Positions 19,278-27,890 of a DNA stretch of 64,000 nucleotides are shown here, one piece after another. Every line of letters starts with the position of its first letter. Within the stretch, counting starts at the first letter, position 1. The stretch comes from CAJXVY01 sp031580995. GTDB taxonomy: Bacteria; Actinomycetota; Actinomycetes; Actinomycetales; Microbacteriaceae. The position numbers and the translations under genes are program-made. The notes beneath the pieces were generated by a model that did no database searches, had not been told where the DNA came from, and saw only the letters and a list, made by a program, of their open reading frames with translations. The stretch is taken from the NCBI GenBank assembly GCA_031580995.1, contig JAVLCC010000005.1, positions 3,051-67,050 on the forward strand, written 5' to 3'.

Positions 19278-20171
19278 ATGAAGGTATTGATATCAGGAGC
19301 CAGTGGTCTAGTCGGGACTGAGCTAAAAAAACAACTTGAGGCAAGAGGCGATACAGCTTTGAGTCTTGTCAGAAGAAAGCCCACTAAGGACAACGAAGTT
19401 GAGTTTTATCCCGAGAAAGGCTTTATCCAAGAGGGCATCATGGAGGATGTTGATGCAGTTGTGAATTTGGGTGGGGCTCCAACGGGTCGAGTCCCATGGG
19501 GCAAAAATTACAAAAAAGAATTAATTGATTCAAGACTAAAAACAACTAAGACCCTGGTTGATGCAATCAATTCAGCAAAAAAGCCACCGGAGGTATTAGT
19601 TTCTGGTTCCGCTGAGGGAATCTATGGTGATCGCGGTGATGAATTGCTGAGTGAAGAAAGTGGCAAAGGAGAGGGCTTTCTATCTGATCTCGCCTACGAG
19701 TGGGAAGAAGAAGCCAAAAAGGCTAATAACCGCGTGGTGCTGATTCGAACCACACTGGTGATGAGCCAAAAAGGTGGAGCGCTTGGAAGATTGATTCCAC
19801 TAATCAAAGCCTTTATTGGAGGACCGTTTGGAACTGGTAAGCAGTGGCAAGCATGGATCTCAGTGGTGGATGAGGCAAGAGCAATCATTCATCTGATTGA
19901 GAATAAAAAAACAGAAGGTGCTTATAACTTGGCAGCCCCCCAACACGCCACCACAGCAGATCTAATCAAGGCAGTCGCCAAGGCATTTAATCGTCCCTCC
20001 TGGCTAAGAGTTCCAGGCTGGGCGATGAAGTTATTGCTTGGTGAGGCTGCCGAGGAATTGTTGCTTGGTAGCAAAAAAATGTCCGCTGATAAATTGCTAG
20101 CAACAGGATTTGAATTCAGTCATCCTGATTTGGAATCTGCATCCAATTACGTTGCTGGGAAAACTAGCTAA
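19278..20171 (+). CDS. TIGR01777-family NAD(P)-dependent epimerase/oxidoreductase
   Basis: The N-terminus KVLISGASGLVGTELKKQL is a Rossmann NAD(P)-binding site, followed by family segments VVNLGGAPTGRVPWG, KKELIDSRLKTTKTLV, GSAEGIYGDRGDE and RTTLVMSQKGGALGRLIP. The C-terminal PSWLRVPGWAMKLLLGEAAEELLLGSK is typical of the YfcH/SDR39U1-like group, whose substrate is not established. I chose the ATG at 19278, with AGGGAG five bases upstream, over the GTG at 19272. The product is 298 aa. Its 3' end overlaps the end of the opposite-strand membrane protein gene by eight bases. Confidence 0.85.
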   Translation: MKVLISGASGLVGTELKKQLEARGDTALSLVRRKPTKDNEVEFYPEKGFIQEGIMEDVDAVVNLGGAPTGRVPWGKNYKKELIDSRLKTTKTLVDAINSAKKPPEVLVSGSAEGIYGDRGDELLSEESGKGEGFLSDLAYEWEEEAKKANNRVVLIRTTLVMSQKGGALGRLIPLIKAFIGGPFGTGKQWQAWISVVDEARAIIHLIENKKTEGAYNLAAPQHATTADLIKAVAKAFNRPSWLRVPGWAMKLLLGEAAEELLLGSKKMSADKLLATGFEFSHPDLESASNYVAGKTS

Positions 20172-20715
20172 CTCGACGCCTTTTCATAATTTCGTCAATT
20201 GATGATTTTGACTTGGGCATCTCAATGACATTCTCCGTTGATGCTGGTTTTGGCTCGGGTTTTTCAATCAACGGTTTGGGGAGTGGGTTTGGTGTCCACC
20301 CGGCTGGTTTTTGCTGAGTCGCTTTTCTTAGCTGTGGGCGTTTCAATAGCCCCTCCAGCACAATCTCGATTTCTTTTTTTGCCTTCATCGAAAGCCCCAT
20401 TGAGCCAAGGCTTAGGGCTAGGGAGAAAACACCCGCGAACAACCATGAAAATGATGAAGCGATTGAAACGAAACTAAAAACTGCAATGAGTAAAAACACT
20501 GCAAAGAACAAAGCGGTTATTACTCGAGTTTTTTGAAGCCTGCTTAGTTGTGTGGCCAAGGAATTCGGGACTGTGTTTCGCTCTACCATTTTTGGCATGC
20601 GCCTCTCCAGCTCTACAAACTCTCTGGAGGTTGACCAACTGGGGATGAAAAACACCAGCCACAAGATAGCTATCGCCATCAGCATGACGCCACTTATTCC
20701 AGCTGGAAACTCCAT
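20164..20715 (-). CDS. Actinobacterial membrane protein, function unknown
   Basis: I do not recognise a function. The 183-aa protein has one hydrophobic segment at the N-terminus (about residues 8-27), two closely spaced segments near residues 68-108, and a Pro/Lys-rich hydrophilic C-terminal tail ending in basic residues. It lies beside a RimJ-like acetyltransferase gene and a 5-formyltetrahydrofolate cyclo-ligase gene. Mycobacterium tuberculosis has a comparable cluster (the Rv0992c to Rv0996 region, where a membrane protein follows rimJ), which suggests this is the positional counterpart; that is inference from memory of gene order. Its 3' end overlaps the convergent oxidoreductase gene by eight bases. 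Confidence 0.75.
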   Translation of the reverse strand: MEFPAGISGVMLMAIAILWLVFFIPSWSTSREFVELERRMPKMVERNTVPNSLATQLSRLQKTRVITALFFAVFLLIAVFSFVSIASSFSWLFAGVFSLALSLGSMGLSMKAKKEIEIVLEGLLKRPQLRKATQQKPAGWTPNPLPKPLIEKPEPKPASTENVIEMPKSKSSIDEIMKRRRVS

Positions 20716-20771
20716 ACCATAAAGTTATGGCTGAAGGTTAGCTAGCCCTGTGATATCGCTCGGAGTGTTGC

Positions 20772-21347
20772 CTATCTGGAAAACTTGGTGAGTAGCCCAC
20801 CTTTGGCTTCTTCTCGAGTGATTGCAAATATCTCGTGGTCTCGCCAATCACCATCGATATGAATAAAGCGAAGCTTTGTTCCCTCATGTCGAAAACCCAG
20901 TTTCTCGACAATCCTCAGACTCGCTTTGTTTTCAGGCCGGATGGCAATTTCTGCTCGATGCAGACCCAATCTCATAAACATGTAATCAACAATCATCGCA
21001 ACTGAGGCGGGGGTTATTCCCTTTCCGGCGTGTTTCTCACTGATCCAATAACCAACTGAGCCAGAGGAAACCGATCCATACAAAATGTTGGCGACGTTTA
21101 GCTGACCAATAATTTTTCCCTGGTATTCGATGACGGCTGCAATAGCGCTACCTTCCCTGTGCTGTCTCAGAAGGCTTCTGACCATTCCCTTGACATCCAG
21201 CTGTTTTGACCCTCCGGGGACAGTCGCTTCCCAACGCTCCAGCCAATCTCTCTCAGATTGCAAGATCTCTTCTAATTCTCGCCAATCACGCAATCTGATC
21301 GGGCGCACCGCAATATCTCCAAAAACTAGTTTGAACGAGTGCTCCAT
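20772..21347 (-). CDS. GNAT-family N-acetyltransferase (RimJ/RimL type)
   Basis: A 191-aa acetyltransferase. The N-terminal VRPIRLRDWRELEEIL, the central GSVGYWISEKHAGKGITPASVAMIVDYMF, with the acetyl-CoA pyrophosphate-binding KHAGKGI region, and NKASLRIVEKLGFRHEG are the RimJ/RimL layout. RimJ-type enzymes acetylate N-termini of ribosomal proteins; the actual target here is not known. It is divergent from the folate cyclo-ligase gene, with only 18 bases between the two start codons, so at least one promoter must lie inside the neighbouring gene. Confidence 0.87.
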   Translation of the reverse strand: MEHSFKLVFGDIAVRPIRLRDWRELEEILQSERDWLERWEATVPGGSKQLDVKGMVRSLLRQHREGSAIAAVIEYQGKIIGQLNVANILYGSVSSGSVGYWISEKHAGKGITPASVAMIVDYMFMRLGLHRAEIAIRPENKASLRIVEKLGFRHEGTKLRFIHIDGDWRDHEIFAITREEAKGGLLTKFSR

Positions 21348-21365
21348 GCTGGCAAGATTAGTAGC

Positions 21366-21893
21366 ATGTCTGCAATCGAGGACGAGAAACAGGCAATTCG
21401 AAAACAGTTATTGGCGGAGAGGCTTCAAAAACCAAGGCCTGCAGATTTCTCACTTTTCGCATTGGAGCTGTTGGAATCAACAACCGGTTTGGTTGCCAGT
21501 TACTGGTCAACCGAAACTGAACCCAGCACGGAAAAAATCAACACTCACCTAGAAAAACAAAACCGATTGGTGCTTCCAGCAATTAGTGGTTCGAGTTTGA
21601 TTTGGACAATCCCCGAACGGCTTATCCCTTCAAATTTTGGAATCATGTCACCAGTTGGAAAAGCAGTTTCTTTGGACGAAATTTCGCTGGTGCTAGCGCC
21701 CGCTCTGGCGGTTTCTGCATCGGGTAGCAGACTTGGAAAAGGTGGTGGATATTACGATCGAGCCCTGCAGAGCTATTCAGGGGATGTCTTTCCGCTCATT
21801 TTCGAATCAGAATTCTTAGAACACTTACCCACAGCTGATCATGACAAAAAAGTTCATGGGGTCATCACTGAAAACGGCTTGCAGGTTTTCTAG
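21366..21893 (+). CDS. 5-formyltetrahydrofolate cyclo-ligase
   Basis: This enzyme (MTHFS/YgfA family) converts 5-formyltetrahydrofolate to methenyltetrahydrofolate using ATP. The N-terminal KQAIRKQLLAERL and the C-terminal SGSRLGKGGGYYDRAL are the family's substrate and ATP motifs. I start at the ATG at 21366; the open frame reaches 21339 but that would run into the divergent acetyltransferase gene. No clear ribosome-binding site precedes 21366, so the message may be leaderless. The product is 175 aa. The stop codon overlaps the stop codon of the convergent helicase-like gene in a CTAG tetranucleotide. Confidence 0.9.
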   Translation: MSAIEDEKQAIRKQLLAERLQKPRPADFSLFALELLESTTGLVASYWSTETEPSTEKINTHLEKQNRLVLPAISGSSLIWTIPERLIPSNFGIMSPVGKAVSLDEISLVLAPALAVSASGSRLGKGGGYYDRALQSYSGDVFPLIFESEFLEHLPTADHDKKVHGVITENGLQVF

Positions 21894-24800
21894 CCCCAGT
21901 GAGGTGGCTTATTTTCTAAAAGATCTTGATCGTTACTGTCAAATAAAGACTGGCTCGGTGTTTCTGATGCTGAGCCGATAACCCCCAGTGAATCGGCCAA
22001 GCGCTTAGCGACATTATCCGGTTCACTGAAAAGTTCAAATACATGCACCCTTCGGTATTCAAACCCATATTGTGACCAGAGCTTTCTTGCTCCTTTGAGA
22101 TAAAGCCTCCAGTCACGATTCATAATTTGCCAGTCGGCATCTATTAGTGCCACCTTGTCTTTATAGACAGCCAGCATGCTGATCTCTGAGCTTGGGTTTT
22201 CAATTATTCGAACACCTCTTTTTCGCAACCTGGTTGATAAATCACTCAAAAGCGGGTCCTCGCTTTGTTTATATCCCACCGAAGTTGATTGGTGATCTAG
22301 CAGATTACGCAAATGAGCAATCTCTGCGGATTTGTTATTGGAGGGAAGATCCTCTGAAGAGATACAGCTGATAACAGTCATTTGTTTTCTTGCAGCGGCA
22401 ATCAGATTTGCAAGGTTGGTTCCACTGGCTTCACCGCTGAGGTCTCCAAAATTGAGTTTCACTCGGCCCTCGGGGGTTAGTGCAAATCCCAAGGAGAAAA
22501 TCACTCGGTCGCTAACCCGGTGATTTAGCTCTGCCAAAGAACTCACCACCAGCTGCTCTCTGCCGTGGCTTTGCATAAACTCACTCAGCTCTGGAGAGGT
22601 TTTTGACTCGCTGGCCAGGGTCTTCGCGATTCTTTCTGCATGCACCTTTGAAGCACTTGCAATTGTGAGTGACATTTCTGGATTGGACCTGGCGTGAGAG
22701 ATCACCTTTTGAACCACGCCTCGAAGCTCTCCATCAGCGGATTCAGTGGCACCTTCAATTGTCGAGGTGGCTCGATTGTCTTGCGCGATGTGAACAAATT
22801 CGAAGTTGGGCTTTTCTAGTACTTGGTTGGCAGTCAAACCCAATTGCAACCTTTCCCCATAAAACTCTTTATTCAAATACTCCCCCAGCACCTGACCTTC
22901 GGGGCGATAGCTTCTGTTGATTTCTGTTTTTCCAAAAGAATCTGAAGCGTAATCAAAAAAGCTCTGACGGGTGGTGGAATCGGGTGAGGTTGATAAAGCG
23001 ATGGTGCTGAAATCCATCGCGGATGCAATTGCTGGATCACCAAACACGACCAACTGCTCGGCACGAGTAAGACTTGGGATTATTTCGCTAACCCCGCTAC
23101 TGGCAGCGTCCATCACAATGCAAACATCAAATTTCTCTTGGTCCAGAATTCTTGAATTCAATTCCAATGGCGAGCAACCGATGACTGAACTAATTGCTGG
23201 CCAGACGGTTTCTGCTTGAGCGGCAATTGTTTTCAGAGAAGATTCTCGTTGCCTAAGCATTTGCTTGAGTCTCTCGGCATGCTCTGAATTTCCTAGAGCC
23301 AGTTTCCAATTTGTGGCTTGTTTCTGATTTATCTTTTTTGAGCCTGCATCTATTAGTTCTTGGTTGGCATTTTCATAGTCCTGCTCCAAGGACGCGATTC
23401 GAGAAGCATCAAATTCCAGAATCTTTTGGTTTTCACCCACCACTGCCTCAAAAGCTGACTGCCACCAACTGAGTTGGAATTCATTTTCCAATCGCTCACT
23501 ATCCGGCTTGATATCGGTGAGCTGATTGGAAAGTTGTGTTAGCCCGGCGGATTCAAGCTGTGCGGAAATTTCTTTTCTTTGCAAGTAACCATCGAGAATC
23601 TCTGTTTGCTGGCTCAAATCTGCAAGTTTTTTCTGCAGTGAACCAAACTCGAGCCTGCTCAGCAATTCAAAGTCCGGATCAGGGTTTAGATGTTTTTGAA
23701 TACCAGTTATTCGATCTGCAACACGCTCAAACACATTTTGAACACCAGCTAAACCGGTGGGGACAGTGGGTGGAGCCTTGGTGTCTGCCAACTCATACCA
23801 AAGCTCTCTTTGTTTCTGAGCTTCAACAAGAGCGTTGTGTAGATTCCCAACCTGAGCTGATGGCCTTAGGTAATCTTTGGCGAGTTTTTTAAACCTTCTT
23901 CTTTGAGCACCGCTCATCTCTTTGCGGTCTTTGCGATTAGATGTCGCAGTGATTAGATCTCCCAGTGGTCGGTCATAAATATCTGGATTGAACTTATCCA
24001 AGGTTTCTCTGATACCCACCAGAAGCTTCACCTGCACAGACCAGTCCTCAACGGTGTTTGCTTTTTTGAGATTTAGATTTGAAAGATATTCTTCAAGCTG
24101 ATTGATGGCCATTTGTAAATCACCATCCAGCAACTCATTCACAGCACCCAGGGCACTGTCTATCTCCTCTTGTTTTTCAAACCTTGCGCCAAACCAGGGT
24201 GTGTCATCCACTCCATAGCTAAACAGGCCAGCCTCGTTGGCTTGTTTGAGTAATTGCTTGGCATTCTCTGAATCCTTTAGTTGAACCAGTAAGTGCTCAG
24301 GGAATCTAGCGGAATTGGTGGGGGCTGAATCTTTGGAACTGAGATTGCTGAGTTGATCAATGCAGTCAATTAGTGAAACACCCAGCTGTTGATGAGGCTG
24401 ATTCAATAGGTGGAAATACTGCTGCAAGCTCTCTTCGGATTCAGATAATTTTTTCTCAGTCGCTTCAAAATCCACTGGTTCCGATTTTTCAAAACGTGAG
24501 ATGGAGGAAATGATATCCAGCCAACTGTTATGCGCTCTAAGCATCAATCCTTGCAAGTTTGCCTGATTGAGCCTCTCTGATAACTCATCCAAGGTCTGCC
24601 TTCTATTGGCAACAACCAAAACTCTTTTATCTTTATCAATCAGTGTGGACAAGGTGTTCACCACAAGCTGCGTATATCCACAACCCGGTAGTGTCTCCAC
24701 CACAACATCGCTACCTGCGGCAATCGATGACAAAATCTGTAGTTGATTCTGATCTGCGGGCATTGCCAGAAGCGGAAGCTCGGGTTTATTGGTTCTACCT

Positions 24801-25456
24801 TCAGCGGCGACTAATCTTTTTAGAAGATCAGTCTCCTCAAAACTCTTAGAGAGTCTGAGCTCACTAAGTTGTGGGGTGAAGTTACCAATAACCAGTGATC
24901 TGTCTATCTCCGCTTTTGTCTCAGCAAGAATCTCACTAAAGCGATCTAGGAATCTGACAGGAAGCAGGTCTCCTTGTTTTCTAGCTAGCCTCAAAAGCTC
25001 CAGTTTGGATGGCACGATGCCAATAGTTTGCAGATAACCCATTAGTTCCGGGTTCAACATTGGATCCTCGGAAATGGTTATTTGATAATCGTCACTTTTT
25101 TCGCCAATTTCAACAGGCCATAAAAGCAGTGGAAAGTTTTTCTCATCACCCGAAAACCTTGCAATTCCAGCGGATAAGAAGCAGGAGTTCAAACCAAAAT
25201 CACGAAGCAGATAGTCAGATTTGTCTTTGATTCTGCGCATTGCCGAATTGGACCTACCCTGAGTGATTCCATCTCGAATCAGGTTTGATATCCGAGTGGT
25301 CCTGGATGCAACCAACTGAGCCAATCCAGAGGGGTGAGCGCGAGTTAGATCAACGTGTGAAAAAGAGGAGAGTTCAAAACTGGCCAATGGGTTTCTGCCA
25401 CCCAATTCGGCAAACTCCTCCTGCCACCTCTGCCACTGCTGAAAGATTTCACTCAC
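21890..25456 (-). CDS. Large SF1 helicase-like protein with degenerate ATPase motifs and a C-terminal nuclease-like domain
   Basis: A 1188-aa soluble protein. The layout matches actinobacterial DUF4011-type SF1 helicase-like proteins: a conserved N-terminal domain (HPSGLAQLVASRTTRISNLIRD near 41-61), a P-loop region at about 254-264, a long coiled-coil-rich insertion (about 320-750), the second helicase part and a C-terminal Vsr/MTES_1575-like endonuclease-fold domain (about 1070-1158, ending YRRVHVFELFSEP). The key residues are not canonical. The P-loop reads LPGCGYTQ, with Tyr where the Walker lysine should be, and motif II reads VMDAAS where active relatives have a D-E-A-S core. The motif III position reads GDPAIAS instead of the usual G-D-P-K-Q. 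Later INRSYRPEGQVLG still resembles an SF1 motif. It may have lost ATPase activity. Function unknown. Confidence 0.72.
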   Translation of the reverse strand: MSEIFQQWQRWQEEFAELGGRNPLASFELSSFSHVDLTRAHPSGLAQLVASRTTRISNLIRDGITQGRSNSAMRRIKDKSDYLLRDFGLNSCFLSAGIARFSGDEKNFPLLLWPVEIGEKSDDYQITISEDPMLNPELMGYLQTIGIVPSKLELLRLARKQGDLLPVRFLDRFSEILAETKAEIDRSLVIGNFTPQLSELRLSKSFEETDLLKRLVAAEGRTNKPELPLLAMPADQNQLQILSSIAAGSDVVVETLPGCGYTQLVVNTLSTLIDKDKRVLVVANRRQTLDELSERLNQANLQGLMLRAHNSWLDIISSISRFEKSEPVDFEATEKKLSESEESLQQYFHLLNQPHQQLGVSLIDCIDQLSNLSSKDSAPTNSARFPEHLLVQLKDSENAKQLLKQANEAGLFSYGVDDTPWFGARFEKQEEIDSALGAVNELLDGDLQMAINQLEEYLSNLNLKKANTVEDWSVQVKLLVGIRETLDKFNPDIYDRPLGDLITATSNRKDRKEMSGAQRRRFKKLAKDYLRPSAQVGNLHNALVEAQKQRELWYELADTKAPPTVPTGLAGVQNVFERVADRITGIQKHLNPDPDFELLSRLEFGSLQKKLADLSQQTEILDGYLQRKEISAQLESAGLTQLSNQLTDIKPDSERLENEFQLSWWQSAFEAVVGENQKILEFDASRIASLEQDYENANQELIDAGSKKINQKQATNWKLALGNSEHAERLKQMLRQRESSLKTIAAQAETVWPAISSVIGCSPLELNSRILDQEKFDVCIVMDAASSGVSEIIPSLTRAEQLVVFGDPAIASAMDFSTIALSTSPDSTTRQSFFDYASDSFGKTEINRSYRPEGQVLGEYLNKEFYGERLQLGLTANQVLEKPNFEFVHIAQDNRATSTIEGATESADGELRGVVQKVISHARSNPEMSLTIASASKVHAERIAKTLASESKTSPELSEFMQSHGREQLVVSSLAELNHRVSDRVIFSLGFALTPEGRVKLNFGDLSGEASGTNLANLIAAARKQMTVISCISSEDLPSNNKSAEIAHLRNLLDHQSTSVGYKQSEDPLLSDLSTRLRKRGVRIIENPSSEISMLAVYKDKVALIDADWQIMNRDWRLYLKGARKLWSQYGFEYRRVHVFELFSEPDNVAKRLADSLGVIGSASETPSQSLFDSNDQDLLENKPPHWG

Positions 25457-25568
25457 ATCGGCATCTTAGCCAGAGAGCCCCCCGCCATCGCTGAGGCTTG
25501 CCTGTCTTTGGTTGAGTGCGAACCGACTCTGATTTGTCCGCTATTGGCAATAGATTGCGGGAAACGGG

Positions 25569-25574
25569 TAATCT
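25569..25574 (+). promoter_or_regulatory. Candidate -10 element for tRNA-Arg
   Basis: TAATCT lies about ten bases before the tRNA start, with TTGGCA 19 bases further upstream as a possible -35. The spacing is slightly long, so this is only a candidate. Confidence 0.3.
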
Positions 25575-25583
25575 AGGGCCTGC

Positions 25584-25659
25584 GGCCTCGTAGCTCAGTG
25601 GATAGAGCAACGGTTTCCTAAACCGTGTGTCGGAAGTTCGATTCTTCTCGGGGCCACCA
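25584..25659 (+). tRNA. tRNA-Arg (anticodon CCT)
   Basis: A cloverleaf with acceptor stem GGCCTCG/CGGGGCC (one G-U pair), D-arm TAGCTCAGTGGATAGAGCA, anticodon stem ACGGT/ACCGT with loop TTCCTAA (anticodon CCT), and T-arm GGAAGTTCGATTCTTC. The discriminator is A, and the CCA end is encoded at 25657-25659, unlike the other two tRNAs in the window. Confidence 0.95.
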
Positions 25660-25753
25660 ATATGCCGCTAAAACTGCGATAACCCGCTAAGCTGAAAGCC
25701 TTATCAGACTCTCTGTCGAGTCGAATTCCCAATAACAGGCTTGGAGCCATTTT

Positions 25754-27286
25754 TTGTTAGTCGAAAAAGTACGTTCGTTTTTTGTTTCCCCCGATCCCCG
25801 CTATCGCCCAAGACCATCGGTCCGCGAAGCACTGAGTAACCCCCGACTTCTACTCAGGGAATCACTTGCAGGTTTAGTAGTCGCGATTGCACTTATCCCA
25901 GAGGCAATTGCCTTTTCAATCCTTGCCGGAGTGGACCCCAGGGTTGGTTTATTTGCAAGTTTCATAATGGCCATAACCACCTCAATTTTGGGCGGTAGGC
26001 CAGCCATGATTTCTGCAGCAACCGCAGCAACAGCGATCATCATCGCTCCTGTTGCAAGAGAGTATGGAATTGAATATTTCTTAGCGACAGTGATTTTGGC
26101 TGGGGTGTTTCAGCTAATTCTTGGCTTTGCAGGTGCCGCGAAGCTTATGAGGTTCATACCCCGAAGTGTGATGATTGGTTTTGTAAACTCCCTCGCCATT
26201 TTGATCTTCATGGCTCAATTGCCACACCTGATTGATGTCCCGATAGCTGTTTATCCGCTGGTAGCCCTCGGGATTCTGATCATGGTTTTACTACCCAGAA
26301 TCACAAAAGTTATCCCTGCACCTCTGGTTGCAATTGTTTTGGTGATGGGCGCTGTTTTAGTTTCAGGAATCAATGTGCCAACCGTTGGCGATGAGGGTGA
26401 ACTTCCCAAATCTCTGCCGGAGCTATTGACCCCGAATGTGCCACTAACTGTTGAGACATTCAACATCATCGCTCCATTTGCTCTGGCAATGGCACTGGTT
26501 GGATTATTGGAGTCATTGATGACAGCCAAGTTAGTTGATGAGATAACCGATTCTCACTCCCAAAAAACTCGTGAGTCATTAGCTCAGGGAGTCGGCAATG
26601 TCATCAGCGGTTTCTTTGGTGGCATGGGTGGTTGCGCAATGATCGGCCAGACCATGATCAACGTGAAAGCCAGTGGGGCAAGAACCCGAATATCGACATT
26701 TCTGGCAGGAGTGTTTTTATTGATCCTGGTGGTAACACTTGGGGACATTGTTCAAACAATCCCAATGGCAGCGCTAGTGGCCGTGATGATCATGGTCAGT
26801 GTTGCAACTTTCAATTTCCACTCGGTGTCGATTCCAACTTTGAAGCGCATGCCAAAAAGCGAGACCCTGGTGATGCTCACAACAACGGCAGTTGTTGTTT
26901 GGACACATAACCTAGCAATCGGGGTAATAGTTGGAGTGATTGTTGCCATGGTCGCCTTTGCAAGGCGGGTTGCCCACTTCGCTAACGTCACCAGAACTGT
27001 TGGTGGGGCAGATGACATTGAAGCCGTTTACTACACGGTCGAAGGTGAATTGTTCTTCGCTAGTAGCAATGACCTAACAACCCAGTTTGAATACACTGAC
27101 GACCCAGCAAATGTCATCATCGATGTCTCTGGTTCGCATATCTGGGATGCCTCAACGGTGGCAGCCTTGGACACCATCATCACCAAATATGAAGGTTTAG
27201 GCAAAGAGGTTTACCTAAAGGGCATGAACCAAGCTAGTGAGAAGTTGCATGCAAAGCTTGCCGGCAACATGGGTGGGGATATCTAG
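25754..27286 (+). CDS. SulP-family anion transporter with STAS domain
   Basis: A 510-aa member of the SLC26/SulP family. The N-terminal LAGLVVAIALIPEAIAFSILAGVDPRVGLFAS is the family's first membrane region, and GGRPAMISAATAATAIII is the conserved third-helix segment; roughly eleven to fourteen helices follow. From about residue 415 a C-terminal STAS domain runs to the end (IDVSGSHIWDASTVAALD). The substrate could be sulfate, bicarbonate or another anion; the sequence alone does not settle it. Translation probably starts at the TTG at 25754, which has GGAG seven bases upstream. It stands alone after the tRNA-Arg gene. Confidence 0.88.
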   Translation: MLVEKVRSFFVSPDPRYRPRPSVREALSNPRLLLRESLAGLVVAIALIPEAIAFSILAGVDPRVGLFASFIMAITTSILGGRPAMISAATAATAIIIAPVAREYGIEYFLATVILAGVFQLILGFAGAAKLMRFIPRSVMIGFVNSLAILIFMAQLPHLIDVPIAVYPLVALGILIMVLLPRITKVIPAPLVAIVLVMGAVLVSGINVPTVGDEGELPKSLPELLTPNVPLTVETFNIIAPFALAMALVGLLESLMTAKLVDEITDSHSQKTRESLAQGVGNVISGFFGGMGGCAMIGQTMINVKASGARTRISTFLAGVFLLILVVTLGDIVQTIPMAALVAVMIMVSVATFNFHSVSIPTLKRMPKSETLVMLTTTAVVVWTHNLAIGVIVGVIVAMVAFARRVAHFANVTRTVGGADDIEAVYYTVEGELFFASSNDLTTQFEYTDDPANVIIDVSGSHIWDASTVAALDTIITKYEGLGKEVYLKGMNQASEKLHAKLAGNMGGDI

Positions 27287-27386
27287 TCCACTCGGTCAGC
27301 CTTTACACATCTTGGCAACCTATGCTCATAGAGCAGACCCGGTAGCTAATCAAGCAACCCAATCAAGGTCTGCCTAAAGGAAAAAA

Positions 27387-27845
27387 ATGACCGATTCAAA
27401 TAACTCAACTTCCAATGACATTGTTGCAGTAGCAACAGAAAACGGAAGTTTTGGAACACTAGTCGCCGCTGTTAAAGCAGCCGGCCTAGTTGAAACACTT
27501 CAGGGCGATGGCCCATTCACCGTTTTTGCACCAACTGACGATGCCTTCAAAGCACTCCCAGCTGGTTTGGTTGACGCTTTGTTGAAAGATGAAAACAAAG
27601 AGACTCTTGCCAAGATCTTGACCTACCACGTAGTGGGTTCAAAAGTTGAGGCGAAAGATGTCGCAGCAGGAGATGTTGCAACAGTAGAAGGCTCAATGAT
27701 TAGCGTCACTGTCGGAGACAGCGTAAAGCTAAACGATTCAGCAACCGTTACTGCAACTGATGTTCAGGCATCAAATGGCGTGATTCACGTTATAGATGCA
27801 GTTTTGGTTCCAGCAGATGTTGACCCAGCAGCACTTATTTCCTAA
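27387..27845 (+). CDS. Fasciclin (FAS1) domain protein lacking a signal peptide
   Basis: The 152-aa protein consists almost wholly of one FAS1 domain: GSFGTLVAAVKAAGLVETL, the H1 box GPFTVFAPTDDAFKALP, and the H2 box ASNGVIHVIDAVLVP. FAS1 domains usually act in adhesion outside the cell, and actinobacterial relatives such as MPT70 carry signal peptides. Here the N-terminus MTDSNNSTSNDIV is hydrophilic and has no signal or membrane segment, so the product looks cytoplasmic or exported by an unusual route. The ATG at 27387 follows AAAGGA closely, and no upstream start restores a signal sequence. A strong terminator follows at 27857-27890. Confidence 0.85.
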   Translation: MTDSNNSTSNDIVAVATENGSFGTLVAAVKAAGLVETLQGDGPFTVFAPTDDAFKALPAGLVDALLKDENKETLAKILTYHVVGSKVEAKDVAAGDVATVEGSMISVTVGDSVKLNDSATVTATDVQASNGVIHVIDAVLVPADVDPAALIS

Positions 27846-27856
27846 TAGAAATATTC

Positions 27857-27890
27857 AAAGGCCAATGGTGAAAGCCATTGGCCTTTATTC
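27857..27890. terminator. Rho-independent terminator between convergent genes
   Basis: AAAGGCCAATGG and CCATTGGCCTTT form a perfect 12-bp stem with loop TGAAAG, flanked by A- and T-rich sequence. It sits between the fasciclin gene and the convergent DUF418 gene and could serve both. Confidence 0.88.

Noticed and set aside
25677..25724. GACTC/GAGTC repeat after tRNA-Arg
   Set aside because: Short stem with no T-run; too weak for a terminator or riboswitch.
27333..27373. GCAGACC and GGTCTGC inverted repeat upstream of the fasciclin gene
   Set aside because: The stem is seven bases with a loop of 27 and no T-run, which could occur by chance; a promoter or operator role cannot be shown.
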